NCBI RefSeq assembly: GCF_019903425.1
Contig: NZ_JACHUZ010000013.1
Span: 252,087-316,086, forward strand
Direction: 5' to 3'
Length of the DNA: 64,000 nucleotides
DNA from: Vreelandella halophila
Lineage (GTDB): Bacteria > Pseudomonadota > Gammaproteobacteria > Pseudomonadales > Oleiphilaceae
The translations under genes and the position numbers were made by a program. The notes beneath the pieces are model-generated. The model was not told the DNA's origin, made no database searches, and was given only the letters and a program-made list of their open reading frames with translations. Of this stretch, positions 1 to 8,286 are shown piece by piece; the first letter of the stretch is position 1; the number at the start of each line of letters is the position of its first letter.

Positions 1-1074
1 CGGCTCCTGCCCGCTCGCCGGCGCCGTTGCCGCGCCGCCTGATGCCGCCCTCCTGCGCCCGGCACCGCCCGTTTCGGGGGGCTCGGTGGGGCGCTCCCTT
101 GCCAGCCGCTGCAGGGTCTCGGCCAGAGCCCTTGCGGCGGGAATGCGCAGCTCCGGCGGCTTCGCCCGCTCTCCCGAAAACGCTTTCTGGGCCCACTGGC
201 TGAGCCCGGACACGTCCTGGCGGAGCTGCTTCTGCAGCTGACCGAAGACCAGCCAGATGCCCGCAACGATCACCACCGCCACCACAGCCAGAAGGCCCCA
301 GAGTGCCATCGGCGCGACCAGTTCCAGTGTCCCGGAGGTAGGCACATAGCGCACCGACCAGCCACTGACTGCGAGATCCCGGGCCACGCCTCCGCCCTGG
401 CCACTGCCACGGGTGAATACTGGCACATCACGCCCATCCACTCGCTGACGCAGTGCCACGCGGCCTTCCAGGACCCCAGCTCCCGAGAGCACCGGATCCA
501 TCACCGAGTCGTCAAAAATCACCAGCAGGCTGCCACCACCGGCATCGCCAACCGGCGCCGCGATCTGAACGAACCAGCTGCCATCCCGCTGGAAGGCATC
601 CATGCGCGTGTCGCCTTCGCGCTCGGCCTGGCGTGCCAGGTCGATACTGGCGAAACCCAGCTCCCAGTCGCGATCCTCAGGCTGGCTGACATCCCCGGGT
701 TCAAACAGGAAAACCGCTTCCGCGGCGGGCAGGGTATCCTGGAGGATCCGCGCGGCATCCTCGCGATCATCACTGCCACCGGCAGCGGTCCGGATGGACT
801 CCTGGGCGGCAAAGGAGCCGACCACGTCATGCAGGTAATTCAGATGCTGGTCAAAGCGCGCCTTGAGCACATCCGCCTGCTCGCGGGTATTGTTCTGCTG
901 GACCGTCTGCTCAGCCGGGGCGACCAGAAAGAAGCTGAACAGCACCCCCGCCAGGGCCAGACCGGTAACGGCAACCAGCGACTGTAGCGTCGGTACACGG
1001 GAGAGGGAAAAGGAGCGGGCACCGCCCGATTCGGATTCCGGCCCTGAAGCGGCCTTTCTGAGTCGGAATTTCAT
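1..1074 (-). CDS. algC: N-terminal membrane part of an AlgC-type phosphomannomutase/phosphoglucomutase (partial, runs off the window)
   Basis: The open frame starts with ATG at 1074 and is still open at base 1, giving 358 residues of the N-terminus. It has a basic start, a membrane segment at about residues 30-52, a soluble domain of about 200 residues that is probably periplasmic, a second membrane segment at about 253-277, and a charged, Ala/Pro-rich linker. The catalytic mutase domain would lie beyond the window. The call rests on the order coaBC-dut-algC, conserved in Pseudomonas-like gammaproteobacteria, where long AlgC forms carry this kind of membrane extension. AlgC interconverts mannose-6-P/mannose-1-P and glucose-6-P/glucose-1-P for exopolysaccharide and LPS synthesis. 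It could instead be a separate membrane sensor-like protein; the missing C-terminus decides. Confidence 0.6.
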   Translation of the reverse strand, partial: MKFRLRKAASGPESESGGARSFSLSRVPTLQSLVAVTGLALAGVLFSFFLVAPAEQTVQQNNTREQADVLKARFDQHLNYLHDVVGSFAAQESIRTAAGGSDDREDAARILQDTLPAAEAVFLFEPGDVSQPEDRDWELGFASIDLARQAEREGDTRMDAFQRDGSWFVQIAAPVGDAGGGSLLVIFDDSVMDPVLSGAGVLEGRVALRQRVDGRDVPVFTRGSGQGGGVARDLAVSGWSVRYVPTSGTLELVAPMALWGLLAVVAVVIVAGIWLVFGQLQKQLRQDVSGLSQWAQKAFSGERAKPPELRIPAARALAETLQRLARERPTEPPETGGAGRRRAASGGAATAPASGQEP

Positions 1075-1142
1075 GATGTCATCCTTGGGTCTGGGAGGGC
1101 TCTGAGGGCCAGTATAGATGGCTGCCCGATGATTGCATCCTA

Positions 1143-1604
1143 CTACTGGCCCCCGGTAGAGCCGAAACCTCCCTCGCCCCGTTCGGAGGCGCTGAAGGTC
1201 TCGACCACCCGGAAATCCGCCTGCACCACGGGGACCACAACGAACTGCGCGATACGGTCACCGGGCTCGATGGTGAAGGTCGTGTGCCCCCGGTTCCAAC
1301 AGGAAACCATCAGCTCGCCCTGGTAGTCCGAATCGATCAGCCCGACCAGGTTCCCCAGTACGATACCGTGCTTGTGCCCCAGGCCGGAGCGCGGCAGGAT
1401 CATCCCTGCCAGCCCGGGGTCGGCGATGTGCACCGCCATCCCCGTGGGCAGAAGCTCGGTCTGGCCCGGCTCCAGGGTCAGGGGTTCCCGCAGGCAGGCC
1501 CGCAGGTCCAGCCCCGCGGAGCCGGCAGTGGCATAGTCGGGCATGGGAATGCTGTTGCCCAGGCGTTCGTCGAGAACCCGGATTTCAATGGATCGGTTCG
1601 CCAT
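1143..1604 (-). CDS. dut: dUTP diphosphatase (dUTPase)
   Basis: This 153-residue protein is the usual length for a homotrimeric dUTPase, which hydrolyses dUTP to dUMP and PPi to keep uracil out of DNA and to feed dTMP synthesis. The conserved motifs are visible in order: [10 protein letters not shown] near the N-terminus, [21 protein letters not shown] with the catalytic Asp, a PGDRIAQ motif, and the Gly-rich C-terminal arm [11 protein letters not shown] that closes over the substrate. It lies 23 bp downstream of coaBC and upstream of the algC-like gene on the same strand, so the three are probably co-transcribed. Confidence 0.97.
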   Translation of the reverse strand: MANRSIEIRVLDERLGNSIPMPDYATAGSAGLDLRACLREPLTLEPGQTELLPTGMAVHIADPGLAGMILPRSGLGHKHGIVLGNLVGLIDSDYQGELMVSCWNRGHTTFTIEPGDRIAQFVVVPVVQADFRVVETFSASERGEGGFGSTGGQ

Positions 1605-1627
1605 GGCAGGCAGGTGCTCCTTTCAGG

Positions 1628-2833
1628 TTAGGCTGGACGACTGTTCTGGTGTGAATGGAAAAGGCGGATCAGGTCCCGGGCCAGCTCGCGTTTCGGGCGC
1701 GCCTCGAACCGCTCGCTGCCGCCCCCCCAGAACACCTCAACCGCATTACTGTCACTGTTGAAGCCGAGACCGGGCGTGGACACATCGTTGGCCACGATCA
1801 GGTCCAGCCCCTTACGGCTGAGCTTGTCACGGGCGTAGTCGGCCAGGTTGCGGGTCTCGGCGGCAAAACCAATGGTCAGCGGTCGCTGTTCGGTGCGCCC
1901 TGCCACCCCGGCCAGGATATCCGGGTTCTCTTCCAGTTCGATGACAGGGGCGTCGGCACCGGCCTGCTTCTTCATTTTCTGGTCCGCTATCGCCAGCGGC
2001 CGGTAATCCGCCACCGCCGCCGTGGCGATGAACCAGTCCGTGCCAGCGGCGACCGCCCAGTCAACGGCGTTCTTCATTTCCCGGGCGGATGTCACATCAA
2101 TACGGGTAACGCCAGTGGGCGTGGGTTGCTCAACCGGGCCTGCCACCAGCGTCACGTCCGCCCCCTGCTGGGCAGCAGCCTCCGCCAGGGCAAAGCCCAT
2201 GCGGCCAGAGCTGTGGTTGGAGATATAGCGGACCGGATCCAGCGCCTCGCGCGTGGGCCCAGCGGTGATCACAACCCGCAGATTCGCCAGCGGCTGCTCC
2301 TGCAGGGCGGCCACTTCCTGCACCAGCACCTCCGGCTCCAGCATCCGCCCTGGCCCGGTGTCGCCACAGGCCTGGTCCCCGGCTTCCGGCCCCCAGAGCC
2401 GGAACTGGGAATCCTCCACCAGCAGGCTGCGGTTGCGCTGCGTGCGGGCATTGCGCCACATGGCCTGGTTCATGGCCGGGGCCAGCGCGATGGGTGCTTC
2501 CGTGGCCAGGCAAACGGTCGTGAGCAGATCATCCGCCAGCCCACAGGCCAGCTTCGCCATGATGTCCGCCGAGGCCGGGGCAACCAGCACCAGATCCGCC
2601 CATTTCGCCAGCTCGATGTGCCCCATGCCGGCTTCCGCCTCCGGATCGAGCAGGCTCTCCCGCACCGGGTGGCCGCTCAGGGCCTGAAAGGTCAGCGGCT
2701 GCACAAAGGCTCGAGCGCCGCTGGTCATCACCACCTGCACCTCATGCCCCTGGCGGCGCAGCTCGCGCACCAGCTCCGCGCTCTTGTAGGCGGCGATGCC
2801 ACCGGTTACGCCTAGAAGAATCTGTTTGCCCAC
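1628..2833 (-). CDS. coaBC: Bifunctional phosphopantothenoylcysteine decarboxylase / phosphopantothenate-cysteine ligase
   Basis: The protein has 401 residues and carries out two consecutive steps of coenzyme A synthesis: ligation of cysteine to 4'-phosphopantothenate, then FMN-dependent decarboxylation. The N-terminal CoaC flavoprotein part shows the typical start LLGVTGGIAAYKSAEL, the PASADIMAKLACGLADDLL segment and the PAMNQAMW substrate motif. The C-terminal CoaB part shows ITAGPTREALDPVRYISNHSSG and the KMKK segment near the nucleotide site. It is divergent from radC, with the two starts 145 bp apart, and heads the coaBC-dut-algC gene set. Confidence 0.97.
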   Translation of the reverse strand: MGKQILLGVTGGIAAYKSAELVRELRRQGHEVQVVMTSGARAFVQPLTFQALSGHPVRESLLDPEAEAGMGHIELAKWADLVLVAPASADIMAKLACGLADDLLTTVCLATEAPIALAPAMNQAMWRNARTQRNRSLLVEDSQFRLWGPEAGDQACGDTGPGRMLEPEVLVQEVAALQEQPLANLRVVITAGPTREALDPVRYISNHSSGRMGFALAEAAAQQGADVTLVAGPVEQPTPTGVTRIDVTSAREMKNAVDWAVAAGTDWFIATAAVADYRPLAIADQKMKKQAGADAPVIELEENPDILAGVAGRTEQRPLTIGFAAETRNLADYARDKLSRKGLDLIVANDVSTPGLGFNSDSNAVEVFWGGGSERFEARPKRELARDLIRLFHSHQNSRPA

Positions 2834-2978
2834 TGTCGCCTCTGGGGATCCGTTTTGCCGTTAAAGATACCAGATCCAGCCTCAGTATTGGCAGCCGTAA
2901 GCCAGGACGCTAGACTCTTCAATCACCGCTAGCCGGCGGTACCCTGACGGATCAGGAACCATCAGCGAAGGAGTCGCC

Positions 2979-3653
2979 ATGTCACTGAAAGACCTCCCCG
3001 TCACCGAACGCCCGCGTGAAAAGCTGCTGAACCTCGGCCCGGACAGCCTCACGGACGCGGAACTGCTGGCCATCTTCCTGCGCACGGGCAGCGCCGGCCG
3101 GCCGGTCATGACGCTGGCCCACGAGCTGCTCAACAGCTTCGGGAGCCTGCGCGCACTTACCGGCGCCTCGGCGGAGCGCTTCTGCCAGACGCCGGGACTG
3201 GGCACCGCCAAGTACGCCCAGCTGCAGGCCGCGCTGACCATGGCGCAGCGGGTCATGGAATCACCGGTCACCAACGGCGAACCTCTCACCTCGCCGGCAG
3301 CCACCCGGAGCTACCTGAAGTCGAAACTGGTGACGCGTCACCACGAGGTATTCGCGTGCCTGTTCCTGGATACCCGCCACCGGGTGATCCGCTACGAGGA
3401 GCTGTTCACCGGGACCATCGACGGAGCCGCTGTCTACCCACGCGAGGTGGTCCGCCGGGCACTGGAGACCAACGCAGCGGCCCTGATCCTGGCTCACAAT
3501 CACCCCTCCGGCGTGGCCGAACCCAGCAGCGCGGACGTCAATCTCACGGAACGACTGCGTTCAGCGCTGGGCCTGATCGACGTACGGGTGCTGGACCACA
3601 TGATTGTGGGGCACAATGAGGTCACCTCCATGGCGGAGACAGGCCACCTCTGA
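2979..3653 (+). CDS. radC: RadC family (JAB/MPN) protein
   Basis: This 224-residue protein has a helix-hairpin-helix-like N-terminal part and a C-terminal JAB1/MPN metalloprotease-like domain. The metal-site signature [15 protein letters not shown] is intact near residue 170, with an upstream Glu in the [12 protein letters not shown] segment. The family name comes from an old DNA-repair link that has not held up, and its true role is unclear. The ATG at 2979 is preceded by a good GAAGGAG ribosome site. It lies beside coaBC and rpmB-rpmG, the usual neighbourhood in gammaproteobacteria. Confidence 0.95.
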   Translation: MSLKDLPVTERPREKLLNLGPDSLTDAELLAIFLRTGSAGRPVMTLAHELLNSFGSLRALTGASAERFCQTPGLGTAKYAQLQAALTMAQRVMESPVTNGEPLTSPAATRSYLKSKLVTRHHEVFACLFLDTRHRVIRYEELFTGTIDGAAVYPREVVRRALETNAAALILAHNHPSGVAEPSSADVNLTERLRSALGLIDVRVLDHMIVGHNEVTSMAETGHL

Positions 3654-3665
3654 AAGCGAAAATTT

Positions 3666-3694
3666 TTGCGTCGGGCGCCCTTTTCTGGTATAAA
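3666..3694 (+). promoter_or_regulatory. Likely sigma-70 promoter of rpmB-rpmG
   Basis: A -35 element TTGCGT (3666-3671) and a -10 element TATAAA (3689-3694) are separated by exactly 17 bp. They lie about 120 bp upstream of rpmB, just past the radC stop codon. This predicts a leader of about 115 nt for the ribosomal protein mRNA. Confidence 0.6.
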
Positions 3695-3816
3695 ACCGGC
3701 CTTTTCCGGGAGCGTCAGGCGCGAGCCGTCAGCGGGTGCAACGAAGGCTGCGGGGCACCACCGGGCGCGGGATTCGATTTCAATCATTATGACCAACGCT
3801 CAGTTGGAGGCCTAAT

Positions 3817-4053
3817 ATGTCCAGAGTCTGTCAGGTGACCGGTAAGCGCACGGCCACCGGTAACAACGTTTCACACGCCATGAACCATCGCAAGCGGCGG
3901 TTCCTGCCCAATCTGCAGACCCATCGTTTCTGGGTGGAAAGCGAGAAGCGCTTCGTAAAGCTGCGCGTCTCCACCAAGGGTCTGCGTACCATCGACAAGA
4001 AGGGTATCGAGACGGTCCTGCAAGACCTGCGTGCCCGCGGCGAGAAGGTCTGA
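3817..4053 (+). CDS. rpmB: 50S ribosomal protein L28
   Basis: This 78-residue basic protein begins [20 protein letters not shown] and includes the conserved [14 protein letters not shown] segment, both diagnostic of bacterial L28, a large-subunit protein. Length matches the family. A TTGGAGG ribosome-binding site precedes the ATG. It is followed after 10 bp by rpmG, the standard two-gene ribosomal operon of gammaproteobacteria. Confidence 0.98.
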   Translation: MSRVCQVTGKRTATGNNVSHAMNHRKRRFLPNLQTHRFWVESEKRFVKLRVSTKGLRTIDKKGIETVLQDLRARGEKV

Positions 4054-4063
4054 GGAGAACATC

Positions 4064-4219
4064 ATGCGCGAGAAGATCAAACTGGCTTCCAGTGCCGGCA
4101 CGGGTCACTTCTACACCACGACCAAGAACAAGCGGAACACCCCGGACAAGATCGAGATCAAAAAGTACGATCCGGTTGTCCGCAAGCACGTTCCGTACAA
4201 GGAAACCAAGCTGAAGTAA
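4064..4219 (+). CDS. rpmG: 50S ribosomal protein L33
   Basis: This 51-residue protein starts at the ATG at 4064, where an AGGAG site overlaps the end of rpmB. The start [20 protein letters not shown] and the ending [11 protein letters not shown] are typical of L33. The paired zinc-binding cysteines seen in some L33 versions are absent, so this is the Cys-minus, zinc-independent form. An in-frame GTG at 4031 lies inside rpmB and is not a credible start. Confidence 0.97.
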   Translation: MREKIKLASSAGTGHFYTTTKNKRNTPDKIEIKKYDPVVRKHVPYKETKLK

Positions 4220-4232
4220 GCGGTTCCCGCCT

Positions 4233-4260
4233 GCCCCACCACCACCGGTGGGGCACTCCC
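4233..4260 (+). terminator. Terminator hairpin after rpmBG
   Basis: A perfect 8-bp stem (GCCCCACC 4233-4240 / GGTGGGGC 4247-4254) with a 6-nt loop follows the rpmG stop and precedes the convergent gene at 4263. The trailing T-run is short, so termination may be inefficient. Confidence 0.6.
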
Positions 4261-4262
4261 CT

Positions 4263-6776
4263 TTAGCTTTCCGTATCCTCCAGAGCCGCGGCATGATGCA
4301 GGAACGCCTGTCGTATCTGGCTCCGCAACTGCTCATCGTCCCAGGGCTTGGTCAGGAACTTGTAGATCGCCCCCCGATTCACCGCATCGGTCACGGAATC
4401 CAGATCGGTATAGCCAGACAGGACAATACGGATGGTGTCCGGATAGAGCTCCTTGACGCGACTCAGGAAATCCGTCCCCGTCATTTCCGGCATGCGCTGG
4501 TCCGACAGAACCACCTGGAACTCGTAAAGGGCAAGCAGGTTCAGCGCTTCCTGCGCTGACGTCACCGTATGGATCTCATACCCATCCCGCCTGAGAAGCC
4601 GCTTAAGCGACCTGAGAATGTTCGGCTCATCGTCAAGGATCAGCAATCGGCGGCTATCCTGCTCACCGGATTCACGCCCGTTCACCTCCGCAAACGCCGC
4701 CTGGGCTTCCCCGCTCAGCTGGTAGGTCCGGAGTTGATCGAGTGGCATGGGCGGCCCCGGCAGAAACCCCTGTACCAGATCGCAGTGATTACGGAGCAGG
4801 AATGCCAGCTGGAAGCGGTCCTCAACCCCTTCCCCCACAACCTGCAGGTTGAGTTTGTGGGCCAGGGCGATAACACCCCGCGTAATTGCGGCATCGGCGC
4901 TGTCCGACACGACATCCCGGATAAAGGACCGGTCAATCTTGATCCGCGAGGCAGGAACCTGCTTGAGGTAATTCAGGCTCGAGAAGCCGGCGCCGAAATC
5001 GTCAATCATCAGGCCGATGCCCAGGGTACGGATTTCATCAAGCGCCCTGCGCACCGGTTCATCAAACGACAGGAATGTCGACTCAACAAGCTCCAGGTTC
5101 AGACAGGAGGGGGCAAGGCCAGTGCTCTCAAGTGCCTCCCTGACCGAGGAGACCACATCGCCACGCACAAAATGGTTGGGTGAGATGTTCACGGAAACCC
5201 AGAGCATACGCCCGGTTTCCTCCATGAAGTGGATGAGATCGGTGCAGGCTCGCCTGAGCACCCAGTCCGTGACCTCAACCATGAGTCCGCCGGTTTCAAT
5301 TGCCTGGAGAAAATCGCCGGGGCACAACATACCCTGTTCCGGATGGTGCCAGCGCAGGAGTGCCTCGATTCCGACAATTTCCTGGCTCAGCGCCTCCACA
5401 ACCGGCTGGTAATAGAGCTCAAACTGCTCCTCGCTCAACGCGTGCTGCAGCTGATTGTGGAGCCTGAGCGTCCACTCCACCTCTTCAGCAAGCAGGATGC
5501 TGTACCAACGGTAACCACCACCGCCACACTGCTTGGCATTCCGCAGGGCCAGGCTCGCATGGCTCATGAGTTCATCAGCTCCCGCACCGTTCTCGCCGGT
5601 CCATGCGATACCCGCACTGGCAGTAACGAACATCTCCTGCCCCTCGAGCCGGAAGGGAATGGCCAGCACTGAAACCACCGAATCCACCAGGGAGCTCACA
5701 TCGTGGCTTCCCATCACGTCGTTCTGGAGAATCGCAAACTCATCAGCACTCAGGCGCGCCAGAAGATCACTGCGCCCAAGCAATGGCATCACCCGGTCCA
5801 CCACGGCCTTGAGCAGCTGATCAGCGGCCCCGGCCCCGAAGGCAGCGTTGATTGCCTTGAAGTTATCTATGTTGAACAGCGTCAGTGCCACGGCATGCCG
5901 GTGATGGCCTGATTCCTCGCACGCCTGGGCAACGCGGCTCTTGAACCGCTCAAAATTGGGAAGCCCGGTGAGACCGTCATAACTGGTGCGGTAGGCGAGC
6001 GCCGACTCCGCATCCATGCGCGCGGACACATCATTGATGACCCCGACATAGTGGGTAATCTGGCCGCCATTCTCACACACTGGTGAAACCTGGAGTTCGT
6101 TCCAGAACCGGGAACCATCCCTGCGGTAGTTGCGTATCTGCACGAGCGCGGCCTCGCCGGCCCGCAGGGCCATTCGCAGCTGGTCAACCCCGGGCTGCTT
6201 GCGATCACTGCCCTGGAGAAAGCGGCAGTTGCGCCCATGGACCTCATCCGGCGCATAGCCAGTAATCCTGGAAAACGCCTGATTCACATGGACAATGGGC
6301 ATGTCATCGGAGCGGGCATCGACGATAACGATGCCGTTGGCGCTGGCTTCAACACAGGCATGGAACAGGGTTGAGCGCTGCCAGAGCCGGATTTCATTGA
6401 GCAGCTGCGCCAGTGCCTCGACCACAGGCCCCTCATCCCCTTCCGACCCCGACAGGCACCGCACATTGAAGCGGCCGTCCAGGGCCTCTGGAAGCTCGCT
6501 GTCACCGAGAACGAGGAAGGCGGTTGCCGGGTGTTCTGCAAGCAGCTGATCCGTCAGGACGCGCCGGGATACAGCCTGATCACTCCCATCTTCGCGCAGA
6601 ACCAGAAGATCGATTCCCCCGTTATCGAGCAGCTCCACCAGGGATTCATGGCTCAACGCTGATGCCATCTCAGCCCCGGGGAACCCTGCAAGCGAACAGG
6701 CTCTGGCAATGCGCCCGGCTTCGGACCGGTCAAGGCCCCAAAACAGCAGACGAGGGAACGAAGCGGCGTGTTTCAT
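4263..6776 (-). CDS. LOV/PAS - degenerate GGDEF - EAL - receiver protein (probable light-regulated c-di-GMP phosphodiesterase)
   Basis: 837 residues. Residues 1-125 look like a receiver-like domain without a clear phospho-Asp. Residues 135-255 form a PAS domain of the LOV class, with GRNCRFLQG at 181-189 (the flavin-adduct Cys is 184) and the conserved NYRRDGSRFWNEL segment. The GGDEF domain follows at about 260-425, but its signature reads SADEF, so cyclase activity is unlikely. The EAL domain (about 435-690) keeps EALLRW, the NIS Asn, the ELVES Glu, DDFGAGFSS, the IKID Lys and the GEGVE Glu, so c-di-GMP hydrolysis is likely. A C-terminal receiver (709-837) has phospho-Asp 759 and ends in TKPWDDE. 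It is probably a cytoplasmic hub that combines blue light and phosphorylation to lower c-di-GMP. It lies divergent from a histidine kinase that may phosphorylate it. Confidence 0.85.
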   Translation of the reverse strand: MKHAASFPRLLFWGLDRSEAGRIARACSLAGFPGAEMASALSHESLVELLDNGGIDLLVLREDGSDQAVSRRVLTDQLLAEHPATAFLVLGDSELPEALDGRFNVRCLSGSEGDEGPVVEALAQLLNEIRLWQRSTLFHACVEASANGIVIVDARSDDMPIVHVNQAFSRITGYAPDEVHGRNCRFLQGSDRKQPGVDQLRMALRAGEAALVQIRNYRRDGSRFWNELQVSPVCENGGQITHYVGVINDVSARMDAESALAYRTSYDGLTGLPNFERFKSRVAQACEESGHHRHAVALTLFNIDNFKAINAAFGAGAADQLLKAVVDRVMPLLGRSDLLARLSADEFAILQNDVMGSHDVSSLVDSVVSVLAIPFRLEGQEMFVTASAGIAWTGENGAGADELMSHASLALRNAKQCGGGGYRWYSILLAEEVEWTLRLHNQLQHALSEEQFELYYQPVVEALSQEIVGIEALLRWHHPEQGMLCPGDFLQAIETGGLMVEVTDWVLRRACTDLIHFMEETGRMLWVSVNISPNHFVRGDVVSSVREALESTGLAPSCLNLELVESTFLSFDEPVRRALDEIRTLGIGLMIDDFGAGFSSLNYLKQVPASRIKIDRSFIRDVVSDSADAAITRGVIALAHKLNLQVVGEGVEDRFQLAFLLRNHCDLVQGFLPGPPMPLDQLRTYQLSGEAQAAFAEVNGRESGEQDSRRLLILDDEPNILRSLKRLLRRDGYEIHTVTSAQEALNLLALYEFQVVLSDQRMPEMTGTDFLSRVKELYPDTIRIVLSGYTDLDSVTDAVNRGAIYKFLTKPWDDEQLRSQIRQAFLHHAAALEDTES

Positions 6777-6957
6777 GGTCTGATGGCGCTGTCTCCATTT
6801 CCGTTATCACAAGTGTAGTCCCGGACCACCACTCATGCCCCCGGAATGCAAAACATCACTTGCGGAAACAGACCATTTACACCAACACCGAGCAGAATGG
6901 ATAAAAGCATATAAACTGCGTGTTAGAAGACCATGATCAGCGGCCGGACACACGCCC

Positions 6958-8286
6958 ATGAGTACGTACCAGCATTACCTCTGGTCGGAGATCCATGAAT
7001 GGCTTCGGCATGTCCGTCGGGAACAGCCGGAATTCCACCGGGAACTGCTGACCCGTGCGTGCCTGTTGTGTGACGGCCATGCCGGTGGCATCGCTCTGGA
7101 CCCCACCCAGTATATTTCCTGGATCAGCCGGGGGCTGGACCTGGAGGAGGTGCTTGCGTGGGATGGACAGGGCTACGGCATCCTGACTCCGGACACCCCC
7201 CGAAGCTGCCACTGCCTCCGGGGAAACAACTCCCAGCCACTGCCCGTCATGAGCCTCCCCTATCGCCAGGGTGACCACCACACGCTGACACTCGTACTGG
7301 TCCGCAATGCTGGCAGTGGGCCGTTCACGCGCGAGGACGAGCTCAACGCCAACCGGCTTATACAGGAAACCATGAGCGCCATGGACAAAAATACCCTGCT
7401 GGAGGAACTGGCGGAAAGCAATGCCGCGCTGCGACAGCGCCAGGAAGAGCAGGATGCGTTGATACGCGAGCTCAAGCAGGCACGCGACCAGCTGATGCAG
7501 TCCGAAAAGATGGCGAGCATCGGCCAACTGGCGGCCGGTGTCGCCCATGAGATCAACAACCCCATCGGTTATGTGCGCTCCAACCTGTCATCCCTGCGCG
7601 AATACACCGAATCCCTTCTGGCTCTGAACGATGCGTTTGCAGAGGCGCTGGGTGACAGGTTCCAGTCTCCGGAGCTCCAGTCCCTGTGCAACACCCATGA
7701 CCTCGAATTCATCCGCGAGGATCTGCCCTCACTGCTGGAGGAGTCCCGGGACGGTATTGAGCGGGTGGAAAAGATCATCCGTTCCCTGCGGGACTTCTCG
7801 CGCACGGATACCGGCGAAATGGAATCCCTGGATATCCACCAGTGCCTGAACAAGGCTCTCGCCGTGGCCCGGAATGAGATCAAGTACAAAGCCACGGTTG
7901 AAACCGACTTTGCCGAGCTTCCCTCGATCACGGGAGTAGACTCCCAGCTGGGGCAGGTGTTTCTGAACCTGCTGGTGAACGCGGCCCAGGCGATCGAGGA
8001 GCAGGGCCTCATAACCATTTCGACAGAGCAGCGTAATGCGGACAACATCGAAGTACGGATCGCCGACACCGGTAAAGGTATAGAGCCAGGTAACCTGGGC
8101 CGGCTCTTCGAACCGTTTTTCACGACCAAGCCGGTTGGCAAGGGCACCGGCCTGGGGCTGTCGCTGTCTTACGGTATTGTCCAGAGCCACCAGGGCGACC
8201 TGACCGTTTCCAGCACCCCCGGCGAGGGAACCACCTTCAGCGTGGTCCTGCCCATCAGGCAGACATTGAACGAGGGTGTGGAATGA
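6958..8286 (+). CDS. Soluble histidine kinase with GAF-like sensor region
   Basis: 442 residues with no membrane segment. The N-terminal 145 residues look GAF-like, ending in the typical GPFTREDELNANRL strand/helix, but the ligand is unknown. A coiled coil (about 150-180) leads to the dimerisation/phosphoacceptor region with the H-box GVAHEINNPIGYV. The ATPase domain shows the N-box NLLVNAAQAI, G1 DTGKGI, the F-box FEPFFTTK and G2 GKGTGLGLS. It overlaps the next receiver gene by 4 bp (ATGA), so the two are translationally coupled. The likely targets are the receivers encoded around it. Confidence 0.9.
   Translation: MSTYQHYLWSEIHEWLRHVRREQPEFHRELLTRACLLCDGHAGGIALDPTQYISWISRGLDLEEVLAWDGQGYGILTPDTPRSCHCLRGNNSQPLPVMSLPYRQGDHHTLTLVLVRNAGSGPFTREDELNANRLIQETMSAMDKNTLLEELAESNAALRQRQEEQDALIRELKQARDQLMQSEKMASIGQLAAGVAHEINNPIGYVRSNLSSLREYTESLLALNDAFAEALGDRFQSPELQSLCNTHDLEFIREDLPSLLEESRDGIERVEKIIRSLRDFSRTDTGEMESLDIHQCLNKALAVARNEIKYKATVETDFAELPSITGVDSQLGQVFLNLLVNAAQAIEEQGLITISTEQRNADNIEVRIADTGKGIEPGNLGRLFEPFFTTKPVGKGTGLGLSLSYGIVQSHQGDLTVSSTPGEGTTFSVVLPIRQTLNEGVE

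Noticed and set aside
1655-2815. A 386-codon open frame on the plus strand
   Set aside because: It is antisense to coaBC, has no ribosome site and shows no recognisable domain.
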